From positions 186,001 through 250,000 of the forward strand of contig NZ_VUOD01000004.1 in assembly GCF_008386465.1 (NCBI RefSeq): a stretch of 64,000 nucleotides of DNA, given 5' to 3'. Both the position numbers and the translations under genes were made by a program. Of this stretch, positions 18,907 through 26,577 are shown in pieces; positions within the stretch are counted from its first letter, which is position 1, and the number at the start of each line of letters is the position of its first letter. The notes beneath the pieces are model-generated. The model made no database searches, was not told the DNA's origin, and saw nothing but the letters and a program-made list of their open reading frames with translations. The stretch is from Arenimonas fontis (GTDB lineage Bacteria; Pseudomonadota; Gammaproteobacteria; Xanthomonadales; Xanthomonadaceae).

Positions 18907-19489
18907 CCTCGCCCCCGGCCGGCTGCGCGAGGTACCCGTACAGGTCGAAGCTGACGTCCATGCCGCCGGCCTCGGCGCCGCCCAGATAGCTGCGCCGGGA
19001 CAGCATGTCCAGGTTGTCCACGAACAGTTGCGGATTGCCGCCCTCCAGCTGGTGCAAGACCGCGGCCAGTTCGCCCATGCCGCACATCAGGCGCACCTGC
19101 ACCGTCGCGCGCACGAACGGGTCGCGGCCCTGCGATTCGCTCGGCGTGCGGGCGGTGATGCGGCACTGGCCGCTGGCGCCGGCAGCGCCGTTGACCACCG
19201 ACTCCAGCCGCTGTACCAGGGCGGCGGTGGCCAGCTGCCGGTTCGCTTCGGGCAGGAAGCCGGTGTCGCCGGCGCCGAACTCGAGCACCCGCTGGAGTTC
19301 CGCCTCGAGCTCGGGGCGCTGGGCGATTTCCATGCGCAGGGCCAGCTCCTCCCGCTGCAGGCGCTCGATCTCCGCGCCCATCGCCAGCATCGGCGCCGTG
19401 AACCACCAGTGCAGCAACAGGAAGTAGGCCAGCGCCGCCGCTGCCGCCAGCAGGCCCAGGCGAACCGGACGTTCAGGGACTCCGGCCAT
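18896..19489 (-). CDS. gspM: Type II secretion protein GspM (XpsM)
   Basis: A 197-residue inner-membrane protein. One N-terminal helix (about 11-31) is followed by a coiled-coil segment (EIERLQREELALRMEIAQR) and a ferredoxin-like periplasmic domain ending in VSFDLYGYL. This is the GspMb type. It is expected to pair with GspL through the coiled coil. It overlaps gspL by 17 nt upstream and gspN by 11 nt downstream. Confidence 0.88.
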   Translation of the reverse strand: MAGVPERPVRLGLLAAAAALAYFLLLHWWFTAPMLAMGAEIERLQREELALRMEIAQRPELEAELQRVLEFGAGDTGFLPEANRQLATAALVQRLESVVNGAAGASGQCRITARTPSESQGRDPFVRATVQVRLMCGMGELAAVLHQLEGGNPQLFVDNLDMLSRRSYLGGAEAGGMDVSFDLYGYLAQPAGGEGDD

Positions 19490-20597
19490 CGCCTTCCTCC
19501 GCGGGCGGGCGCAGGCGCGCCACCAGGGTGAACCGATCGCGGCCGCTGCGGCTGTCTGCCTGCACGGCGCCGGACAGGGCCGGCTCGGTCAGCAGCGGGG
19601 ACGCCTGCAGCAGCCCGACCAGGGCCGGCGCGCTGCGGCTCTGGCCCACCATCACCACCCGGTCGCCGTTGACCGCCAGCTTGTCCAGGGCGGTGTCGTC
19701 GGGGATCCGCCGGCTCAGGTCGTCCAGCAGTTCCAGCATGGTCGGGCGGGCTGCGCGACGCTCGGCCAGGTAGTTGGCGGCGGTGGCAGTGGACTGCAGC
19801 CGGTTGCGGATGCGCCGGGCATCGCGGGCCTGTTCGGTGGCTGCGGCGACGGCGGCGCGCATGCTTTCGAGCCGCTCGCCGCGGTTGTGCAGGATCAAGG
19901 CCAGGGCCAGCATCAGCGCCGCCCCGGCGCCCGCCAGCAGCCAGGCATTGGTGCGCCGGACCGGATCCGCCGGCGCGCTGCGTCCGGCCGCCGCCAGCAG
20001 GTTGAGTCCCAACCGGCGCCCGTCTTCCTCCACATCCACGCCGCTCAGCAGGTCGGCCAGGGGGCCGAGGGCCTGCAGTTCCGCCTCCAGCCTGGCGCGC
20101 GGCAGCACCAGCAGCTCGACCTGCAAGCCCTGCGGACCCGACCCGCGCGCCAAAACGCGGCCTTCGTAGACGACCTGGGCGGCGCTGAACGGCGTTTGCC
20201 GGTCGAGCTCGAAACCCAGCACCTCGCGCAGGCGCGGCTCGGCCGCGCCCGGCAGGAGCAGGCGACGCCGCAGCACCAGCTCCTGCGGCAACAGCAGCCA
20301 GGTGCGCAGGTGGTGTTGCCCGATCCGGTCGGCCAGCGCTTCCAGCACGGCCGGCCGCAAGGGCAGCTCGCCCAGGCTGGTCTGGCCATCCGTGCCATGC
20401 GCGCGCAGCTCGAGCCGGTCGCCCGCGTGCCGCAGCCAGAGGGCCTGGCGCTCGCCTTCCAGCAGGCGACGCCACGAACGCGGCAACAGGCCGCGCAGGT
20501 CGTCCAGGGTCGCCTGCCAGAGCGCAGGCAGCCGGCTGCGCAGCAAGCGCAGGCGCAGATCGTCGGCGAAGGTGGTCAGGCGGTTCGCGGCGGGCAT
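19473..20597 (-). CDS. gspL: Type II secretion protein GspL (XpsL)
   Basis: A 374-residue protein. The N-terminal cytoplasmic region is actin-like/PilM-like (LLLPQELVLRRRLLLPGAAEPRLREVL), which in the family binds the ATPase GspE. A single membrane helix (AWLLAGAGAALMLALALIL) follows at about 225, then a PilN-like coiled coil and periplasmic domain. Its start abuts the gspK stop (1-nt overlap at 20597). Confidence 0.88.
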   Translation of the reverse strand: MPAANRLTTFADDLRLRLLRSRLPALWQATLDDLRGLLPRSWRRLLEGERQALWLRHAGDRLELRAHGTDGQTSLGELPLRPAVLEALADRIGQHHLRTWLLLPQELVLRRRLLLPGAAEPRLREVLGFELDRQTPFSAAQVVYEGRVLARGSGPQGLQVELLVLPRARLEAELQALGPLADLLSGVDVEEDGRRLGLNLLAAAGRSAPADPVRRTNAWLLAGAGAALMLALALILHNRGERLESMRAAVAAATEQARDARRIRNRLQSTATAANYLAERRAARPTMLELLDDLSRRIPDDTALDKLAVNGDRVVMVGQSRSAPALVGLLQASPLLTEPALSGAVQADSRSGRDRFTLVARLRPPAEEGDGRSP

Positions 20598-21475
20598 CAG
20601 TCGGGTTCTCCCACCCGCCAGGCCAGCGGCGCATAAAGCTGGCCGAAACCGGCGCCCGCGCCGATGCGCAGGATGGCCGTCACCTCGACCAGCGAGCCGT
20701 CCGGGCGGGTGGCACGGCTGGCGACACTATACGTACCCGATCCGGTGCCGGCGAGGGCGAGGCCGCCACCCAGCACCGGCGCCGGCTGGCCCGGCTGCCA
20801 GGCCGCCCGCGCGGCCAGCCACTCCGCCGCCTGCCGCTCGCTCAGGCCGAGCGCGCGCAAGACCGGCGCCTGGGCGAAGTCCGGCGTCGGCCGGGACAGC
20901 CCGGCATGGACGGTGACGTGCGGGACGAGACGGCGGTAAGTGTCGGGATCCATGCCCAGCACCTGCTGCAGTTCCTGCACGGTGGCGAAGGGCCTGTCAC
21001 GGGCGCCGTAGGGCAAGCCGGCCGCGCCATAGTCGCGATCCTCCGCGCCGCCGCCCAGGGCCAGCAGGCTGTCGCTGTCGCGCCAGTCCTGGATGGCGCC
21101 GGCCAGCTGGCGGGCGCGCCCGTCTTCGATGTCCAGCGCGGTCATCAGCCTGGCCAGCAACGAGGCATCGGCCGCGTTGAGGTCCACCTTGCCGGCCTCG
21201 TCCTGCACCCGCACTTCGACCGCATGGCCCTCGAACTCGAACTGCTGCGGTCGCCCGTCCGGATACCACTGCCGCAGCGGATCGCCGTCGGCCATGCGCA
21301 GCGCCGCCAGTTCGATGCCCGCTTCGGCGGCGTACCGCCCGGCCGCCTGCGCGCGCAGCGCGCTGCCCTGGATGGCCTCGACCCGGGCGGTGAAGGCGAA
21401 TACCGCCACCAGGCCCGCCAGCAGGATCAGCAGCCACATCACCATCAGCAGCGCCGCGCCCCTTTGCCGGTCCAT
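20597..21475 (-). CDS. gspK: Type II secretion minor pseudopilin GspK
   Basis: A 292-residue protein. A short leader (MDRQRG) is followed by the hydrophobic pilin helix beginning AALLMVMWLLILLAGLVAVFAF. It lacks the glutamate at +5, as GspK proteins normally do. The large globular domain has VDLNAADASLLARLM and helix-hairpin-helix-like repeats (ADPxTYRRL type). GspK caps the pseudopilus tip with GspI and GspJ. Confidence 0.9.
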   Translation of the reverse strand: MDRQRGAALLMVMWLLILLAGLVAVFAFTARVEAIQGSALRAQAAGRYAAEAGIELAALRMADGDPLRQWYPDGRPQQFEFEGHAVEVRVQDEAGKVDLNAADASLLARLMTALDIEDGRARQLAGAIQDWRDSDSLLALGGGAEDRDYGAAGLPYGARDRPFATVQELQQVLGMDPDTYRRLVPHVTVHAGLSRPTPDFAQAPVLRALGLSERQAAEWLAARAAWQPGQPAPVLGGGLALAGTGSGTYSVASRATRPDGSLVEVTAILRIGAGAGFGQLYAPLAWRVGEPD

Positions 21476-22140
21476 CAGCGCCCCCTTCCGCCCGGCGGCA
21501 GGCCGGCTGCGTCGCCCAGCCCGCCGAGCGGCGCCAGGCCCAGGCGCGGCGCCGCCACCAGGGTCGGCCAGCGCGCCGCCGGATCGGCGAACCGCGCCTC
21601 CAGCCGGACCAGGGCCGGCACGCGCCCGGGCTGGTCCCAGCGCGAGGACCAGGGTCCGGGCCCGCCCTCGGCATCCAGCGCACGCACCGAAAACGCCGCA
21701 TCGCGCAATCCCTCCAGCAAGACTTCCGGCTCGCGTTCGGGCTCGATCACTCCCTCGGGCGTCAGCAGGTAGTGCTGGAACCGCAAGCGCTGGCCGTCGG
21801 GTCCGGGCACCAGCTCGAATTCCATCAGATAGGGCCCGCCACGCGACAGGTATCCGGGCATCGGCGCGACGAAGCGAAGGCGGTCGCGTTCGGCCTCGAA
21901 CACGATCGCCTCGCCGGTGCCCTCGTCCTGCGAGAACGGCATGGCCAGGGCGCCTTCCAACTGGCGGCGCAGGAAGCCCTGCACGGCACGCAGCCGCTCG
22001 GCCCGCTGCGCCTCCGCCTCGGCCCGCTCGCCGGCACGGGTGGCGTTGGCGAGCGTGGCGAAGGCCAAGGCCAGCCCGGCCGCCAACAGGGCCGTGGCCA
22101 GCAACACTTCGATCAGGCTGAAACCGCGTGTCCGGCTCAT
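21475..22140 (-). CDS. gspJ: Type II secretion minor pseudopilin GspJ
   Basis: A 221-residue pseudopilin. Leader MSRTRG, cleavage before FSLIEVLLATALLAAGLALA with the conserved +5 glutamate. The globular part matches the pseudopilin J tip subunit in size. It overlaps gspI by 4 nt and gspK by 1 nt. Confidence 0.9.
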   Translation of the reverse strand: MSRTRGFSLIEVLLATALLAAGLALAFATLANATRAGERAEAEAQRAERLRAVQGFLRRQLEGALAMPFSQDEGTGEAIVFEAERDRLRFVAPMPGYLSRGGPYLMEFELVPGPDGQRLRFQHYLLTPEGVIEPEREPEVLLEGLRDAAFSVRALDAEGGPGPWSSRWDQPGRVPALVRLEARFADPAARWPTLVAAPRLGLAPLGGLGDAAGLPPGGRGR

Positions 22141-22580
22141 GGCGACAGGCCCTCGCCGGGATCGGGCAGGCGCGCCCGCAGCGTGGTGAAGGCGATTTCC
22201 CGGGCGTAGTCGCCCTCGCCCCAGCCCACCACCAGACGCACCCGGTACAGGCGCGGGGCCGCCAGCACCTCCGGTTCCTCGGCCGGCGGCAGCGGCAGCT
22301 CCGGCGGCGGCGAGGGATCGTCCGTTTCCGCGATGTCCAGCTGCCAGCGATAGCGGCCCTCGGCGAACACGCCGCTGCTGCGGCCGGGCGCGATCGGCTC
22401 CAGCACCCCCAACTGGCCCAGCAGCGATTGCGCGTGCAGGGTGGCCTCGCTGAGGTCGCCGGCCTGACGCACCTGGGCCAGGCCGCCGCCCAGGATGGCG
22501 GTAAGGATGCCCAGCGACACCGCCAGCAACACGAAGGCCAGCACCACTTCCAGCAGGGTGAAGCCGCGCTGCCGCCTCAT
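22137..22580 (-). CDS. gspI: Type II secretion minor pseudopilin GspI
   Basis: A 147-residue pseudopilin. Leader MRRQRG and mature FTLLEVVLAFVLLAVSLGIL with +5 glutamate. A proline-rich loop (SPPPELPLPPAEEP) interrupts the globular domain. The ATG at 22580 overlaps the gspH stop and is chosen over the long upstream frame. Confidence 0.9.
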   Translation of the reverse strand: MRRQRGFTLLEVVLAFVLLAVSLGILTAILGGGLAQVRQAGDLSEATLHAQSLLGQLGVLEPIAPGRSSGVFAEGRYRWQLDIAETDDPSPPPELPLPPAEEPEVLAAPRLYRVRLVVGWGEGDYAREIAFTTLRARLPDPGEGLSP

Positions 22581-23029
22581 GGCGGCGCCTCGCCCCGGCG
22601 CAGGCTGACCTCGCCGGTCAGCCAGGCCACGTCCACGCGCCAGCCGGCCTGCTGGTAGCCGATCAGGAAACGGCCGCCGGTGGCGGAGCCGTCGGGAAAG
22701 AAGCGCACCGCCGCGCGGCCTTGCGCCGGTTGCTCTTCGCGGGCGGTGGTGGCAAGCACGCGCAGCGCGTCCGGCCACGCCCCTTCGCGTTCGCCGGCGG
22801 CCGTCCAGGTGCGCCGGTCCAGGTCCATCACGAAGACCTGCTCGCGGCCACTGGCGATGGCGCGGGCACGGGTATAGCGCAGGTCGGCGGCCAGGTCGCG
22901 GGCCGTTCCGCGCAGCTGCTGGCCGGGCAGGGCCTGGCCGATCGCCATGGCCGCAAGCGTGGCAAGGGCGGCGATCAGCACGACCACCAGCAGCAGTTCC
23001 AGCAGCGAGTAGCCCCGCGCCTGGCGCAT
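22577..23029 (-). CDS. gspH: Type II secretion pseudopilin GspH
   Basis: A 150-residue pseudopilin. Leader MRQARG, mature YSLLELLLVVVLIAALATLA with +5 glutamate. The GspH/FimT domain segment RYTRARAIASGREQVF is clear. Adjacent to gspG (14-nt gap) and gspI (overlap). Confidence 0.9.
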   Translation of the reverse strand: MRQARGYSLLELLLVVVLIAALATLAAMAIGQALPGQQLRGTARDLAADLRYTRARAIASGREQVFVMDLDRRTWTAAGEREGAWPDALRVLATTAREEQPAQGRAAVRFFPDGSATGGRFLIGYQQAGWRVDVAWLTGEVSLRRGEAPP

Positions 23030-23043
23030 CGCCCCGGCTCCCC

Positions 23044-23460
23044 TCAGGGTTTGCGAATGTCCCCGTTGACGCTTTCGCCGCCGGCCTGGCCATCCGCGCC
23101 CAGGCTGACCAGCTCGTAGGGGCCGTTGGCGCCGGGGCGGCGATACTGGATCGGATTACCCCAGGGGTCGTTCAGCTCCTCCGCCTTGGCGTAAGGGCCC
23201 AGCCATCCCTGCAACCCGCCGGCGCTGACCAGCTGGTCCAGTGACTCGGGCAGGCGGCCGGTGTCCATGCGGAACTGGTCCACCTTGCCAGCCAGGGTGA
23301 TCAGCTGCGATTCGGCCAGGCGCACATTGGCTCGGTCCTGGCCGCCGACCAGGCGGCTGGCCACCAGGGCCAGGATGCCGCCGATCAGCACGATGACCAG
23401 GATCACCTCGAGCAGGCTCATGCCGCGGGCGTATCGGTGAAAGCGGGGACTGCGTCGCAT
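23044..23460 (-). CDS. gspG: Type II secretion major pseudopilin GspG
   Basis: A 138-residue major pseudopilin. Leader MRRSPRFHRYARG with cleavage before MSLLEVILVIVLIGG (methionine at +1, glutamate at +5). The C-terminal domain has the calcium-loop and WGNPIQYRRPG blocks diagnostic of GspG, and ends with NGDIRKP. It follows gspF with a 6-nt gap. Confidence 0.94.
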   Translation of the reverse strand: MRRSPRFHRYARGMSLLEVILVIVLIGGILALVASRLVGGQDRANVRLAESQLITLAGKVDQFRMDTGRLPESLDQLVSAGGLQGWLGPYAKAEELNDPWGNPIQYRRPGANGPYELVSLGADGQAGGESVNGDIRKP

Positions 23461-23466
23461 GGGGGT

Positions 23467-24681
23467 TCAACCTATGGCATTGGTGAGATCGTAGATGGGC
23501 AGCAACACCGACACGATGACGACGGCCACCAGCAGCACCATCACAAGGGTGATGGCCGGCACCAGGGCCGCCAGCAGCCGTTCGAGCGCGTTGCCGGTTT
23601 CCTGCTCGAAGGTGTCGGCCACCTTCAGCAGCATGGTATCGAGTTCACCGGTTTCCTCGCCCACCTGGATCATTTGCACCGCCAGGCGCGGGAAACGCTT
23701 GCGCCGCGCCAGGGCGTGACCCAGGCCGCTGCCGGTCTTGACCTCTTCGGCGGCCGCTTCCAGGGCTTCGGCCAGAACCCGGTTGGACAGCACCGGCCGC
23801 GCCAGGCCCAGGGCGGTGAGCAAGGGCACCCCGTTACGCACGAGGGTGCCCAGGGTGCGGGCCAGGCGGGCGGTGTCGAGCTTGGCCACCAGGTCGCCGA
23901 GCAGACGCAGCCCCAGCAGCCGCTCGTCCAGGGCCCGGCGCGGCCCCGGCCGGCCCAGCCACCAGGCCAGCCAGGCCAGGCCGCCGGCCAGCAGCAGGCC
24001 GATCGCCCACCACCACCGCCGCAGGAACAGGCTGGATTCCATCACCAGGGCCGAATACCAGGGCAGCTCGGCGTCCAGGCTTTCGAACAGCACCTGGAAC
24101 TGCGGCACCACCACCGCCAGCAGGAAGGCCACCGACACGAACACCATCGCCACCAGGATGGCCGGATAGATCAGGGCGTTGGCCACGCGCGAACGCAGCC
24201 GGGCATTGCGCTCCAGATAGTCGGCCAGGCGCGCCAGCGCCTCCTGCACATTGCCGCCGGCCTCGCCGGCGCGCACCAGGTTCACGTACAGGCGCGGAAA
24301 CACCCCGTGCTGCTGCTCCAGCGCCGTGGACAGCGGCGCGCCGCCGCGCACCGCCTCGCGCACCCGCTCGACCAGGCGACGGCCGGCGGCGGCTTCCGGC
24401 AGTTCCAGCAGCAGGCCGAGGGCGCGGTCCAGCGGCTGGCCGGCGCCGAGCAGGGTCGCCAGTTGCTGGGTGAACTGCAGTACCTGGGCCGGGCCAAAGG
24501 CCTGGCGCCGGAACAGCCGGCCCAGGCCCTCGCCGCCGCCCTCGTCGGCGCGGCGCGCCTCGATCGGCAGATGGCCCTGGTCCTGCAGCCGCGCCGCCAC
24601 CTCCTCCGCGCTGCCGGCCTCCATGCGCCCGTCCAGCACCTCGCCGGCGGCCGAGAGGGCCTTGTAGCGGAACATCGGCAT
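23467..24681 (-). CDS. gspF: Type II secretion inner-membrane platform protein GspF
   Basis: A 404-residue polytopic protein. It starts with MPMFRYKALSAAGEVLDG and has the two repeated GspF domains (FTQQLATLLGAGQPLDRAL in the first, LARTLGTLVRNGVPLLTAL in the second). It has three main membrane segments. It anchors the pseudopilus assembly platform and contacts GspE. It is 4 nt downstream of gspE. Confidence 0.95.
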   Translation of the reverse strand: MPMFRYKALSAAGEVLDGRMEAGSAEEVAARLQDQGHLPIEARRADEGGGEGLGRLFRRQAFGPAQVLQFTQQLATLLGAGQPLDRALGLLLELPEAAAGRRLVERVREAVRGGAPLSTALEQQHGVFPRLYVNLVRAGEAGGNVQEALARLADYLERNARLRSRVANALIYPAILVAMVFVSVAFLLAVVVPQFQVLFESLDAELPWYSALVMESSLFLRRWWWAIGLLLAGGLAWLAWWLGRPGPRRALDERLLGLRLLGDLVAKLDTARLARTLGTLVRNGVPLLTALGLARPVLSNRVLAEALEAAAEEVKTGSGLGHALARRKRFPRLAVQMIQVGEETGELDTMLLKVADTFEQETGNALERLLAALVPAITLVMVLLVAVVIVSVLLPIYDLTNAIG

Positions 24682-24685
24682 CGGC

Positions 24686-26398
24686 TCAGGACTCCTGGGT
24701 GACGCGCAGGACTTCCTCGATGGTGGTCAGGCCCTGCAGGGCCTTGGCCAGTCCGTCCTCGTACATGGTGCGCATGCCGCGGGCGCGGGCGGCTTCCTCC
24801 AGCTCGCCCATGCCGGCGTGGCGCATCACCAGCCGGCGCAGTTCGTCGTCCATCACCAGCAACTCGGTGATGGTGGTGCGGCCGAGGTAGCCGGTGGGCG
24901 TGAGCGCCGAAGGCTTGGGCCGGTACAGGTGGATCGGCCCCTCGGGCTGGAAACGGCGCAGGCCGAACTCCTCGATCACCTCGGGCAAGGCCTCGTACTT
25001 CTCGGCATGGTTCGGCTCGAGCCGGCGCACCAGGCGCTGGGCCAGGATGCCGTTGACGGTGGAGGTGAGCAGGTAGTCCTCCACGCCCATGTCCAGCAGG
25101 CGGGTAACGCCACCGGCGGCGTTGTTGGTATGCAGGGTGCTGAGCACCAGGTGGCCGGTGAGCGCGGACTGGATGGCGATACGCGCGGTTTCCAGGTCGC
25201 GCATCTCGCCGATCATGATGATGTCCGGGTCCTGGCGGACGATGCTGCGCAGGGCGTTGGCGAAATCCAGGCCGATCTGCGGCCTGGCCTGGATCTGGTT
25301 GATGCCCTCGATCTGGTATTCGACCGGATCCTCGACGGTGATGATTTTCACGTCCGGCGTGTTCAGACGGCTCAGGGCCGCGTACAGGGTGGTGGTCTTG
25401 CCCGAGCCGGTCGGGCCGGTGACCAGCAGGATGCCGTGCGGCTGCTCCAGCACCTTCAGGAACCTGGCCAGGAACTCGTCGGTGAAGCCGAGGGTGCGGA
25501 AATCCAGCACCACCGATTCGCGGTCGAGCAGGCGCATCACCACGCTTTCCCCGTGCGCGGTCGGCACGGTGCTGACGCGCAGGTCGAGCTCCTTGCCCTG
25601 CACCCGCACCATGATGCGGCCGTCCTGCGGCAACCGGCGCTCGGCGATGTTCAGCCTGGCCATGATCTTGACGCGCGAGATCACCGCGGCGGTGAGGTTG
25701 GCCGGCGGCGATTCCGCCTCCTCCAGCACGCCGTCCACGCGGTAGCGCACCTTCAAGCGGTTCTCGAACGGCTCGATATGGATGTCCGAGGCGCGCAGCT
25801 CGACCGCGCGCTGGATGATCAGGTTGACCAGGCGGATGACCGGCGCCTCGCTGGCCAGGTCGCGCAGCTGCTCGACATCGGCCTCGTCGCCGCCGGCTTC
25901 GTCGCCCAGGTTCTCGACGATGGCGCCCATGGCCGAGCGGCCGGAGCCGTAGTAGCGCTCGATCAGGTCGGCGATCTCGGCCCGCAGGCCGACCTTGACC
26001 CGCACCCGGCGACCGGTGGCCAGGGCCACGGCCTCGGCCGCATACGGGTCCTGGGGGTCGGCCACCAGCAGGTCCACATGTCCGGCGTCCTCCCCGACCG
26101 GACACACGGCGTGCTGCTTGAGGAAGCGCAAGGGCAGCTGGATCTCCGCCGGCGGCACCTCGGGGCAGTCGCGCGCCGCCAGCAACGGCAGGCCCAGCAC
26201 CTCGGCAGCCGTCTCGGCCATGTCGCGCTCGGACACCATGCCCAGCCGCACCAGCAGCGACACCAGCGAACCGCCGGTCTCGGCATGCAGGCGCTGGGCC
26301 CGGCCCAGGTCGGCGTCCTTCAGCCGGCCGCGCTCGGTCAGGGCCGCAGCGATGCGGTTGTCGGCGTCAGTCAGGCTGTCTTGGGCAACCGCGTTCAC
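24686..26398 (-). CDS. gspE: Type II secretion ATPase GspE (XpsE)
   Basis: A 570-residue assembly ATPase. Walker A is GPTGSGKTTTLY, the Asp box IITVEDPVEYQIEG, and Walker B DPDIIMIGEMRD (usually GEIRD). I chose the GTG at 26398 because GGAGG precedes it by 5 nt; a TTG seven codons upstream is the alternative. The C-terminal CxxC...CxxC zinc motif of Vibrio EpsE is absent: the equivalent stretches read LEPNH and KPSALTPTGYLGR. I believe this is shared with xanthomonad XpsE proteins. First gene of the secretion operon. Confidence 0.95.
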   Translation of the reverse strand: MNAVAQDSLTDADNRIAAALTERGRLKDADLGRAQRLHAETGGSLVSLLVRLGMVSERDMAETAAEVLGLPLLAARDCPEVPPAEIQLPLRFLKQHAVCPVGEDAGHVDLLVADPQDPYAAEAVALATGRRVRVKVGLRAEIADLIERYYGSGRSAMGAIVENLGDEAGGDEADVEQLRDLASEAPVIRLVNLIIQRAVELRASDIHIEPFENRLKVRYRVDGVLEEAESPPANLTAAVISRVKIMARLNIAERRLPQDGRIMVRVQGKELDLRVSTVPTAHGESVVMRLLDRESVVLDFRTLGFTDEFLARFLKVLEQPHGILLVTGPTGSGKTTTLYAALSRLNTPDVKIITVEDPVEYQIEGINQIQARPQIGLDFANALRSIVRQDPDIIMIGEMRDLETARIAIQSALTGHLVLSTLHTNNAAGGVTRLLDMGVEDYLLTSTVNGILAQRLVRRLEPNHAEKYEALPEVIEEFGLRRFQPEGPIHLYRPKPSALTPTGYLGRTTITELLVMDDELRRLVMRHAGMGELEEAARARGMRTMYEDGLAKALQGLTTIEEVLRVTQES

Positions 26399-26482
26399 AC
26401 GGACCTCCGGGGCAGGCAATGCCCGGAATTTAGCAGTTCCCCGGAACGCCCGGGCACCGGGGGTCCGGCCGATTCAGGGGAA

Positions 26483-26577
26483 GGGCTACTGCCGCGGATT
26501 CGCGCGAACGAGCGCGCATGAAGCACCCGTTCCGCGCGCCTGGTCCGCGTTCATCCGCGCAAACCCTCGTCGAACAA
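26483..26577. repeat. Dispersed intergenic repeat, copy 2
   Basis: This fills most of the gap between gspE and purL. It contains GTCCGCGTTCATCCG (26543-26557), identical to 7259-7273, and an inverted partner GCGGATTCGCGCGAACG at about 26496-26512. So the copy is roughly palindromic, like a REP-type element. No coding potential. Confidence 0.5.
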
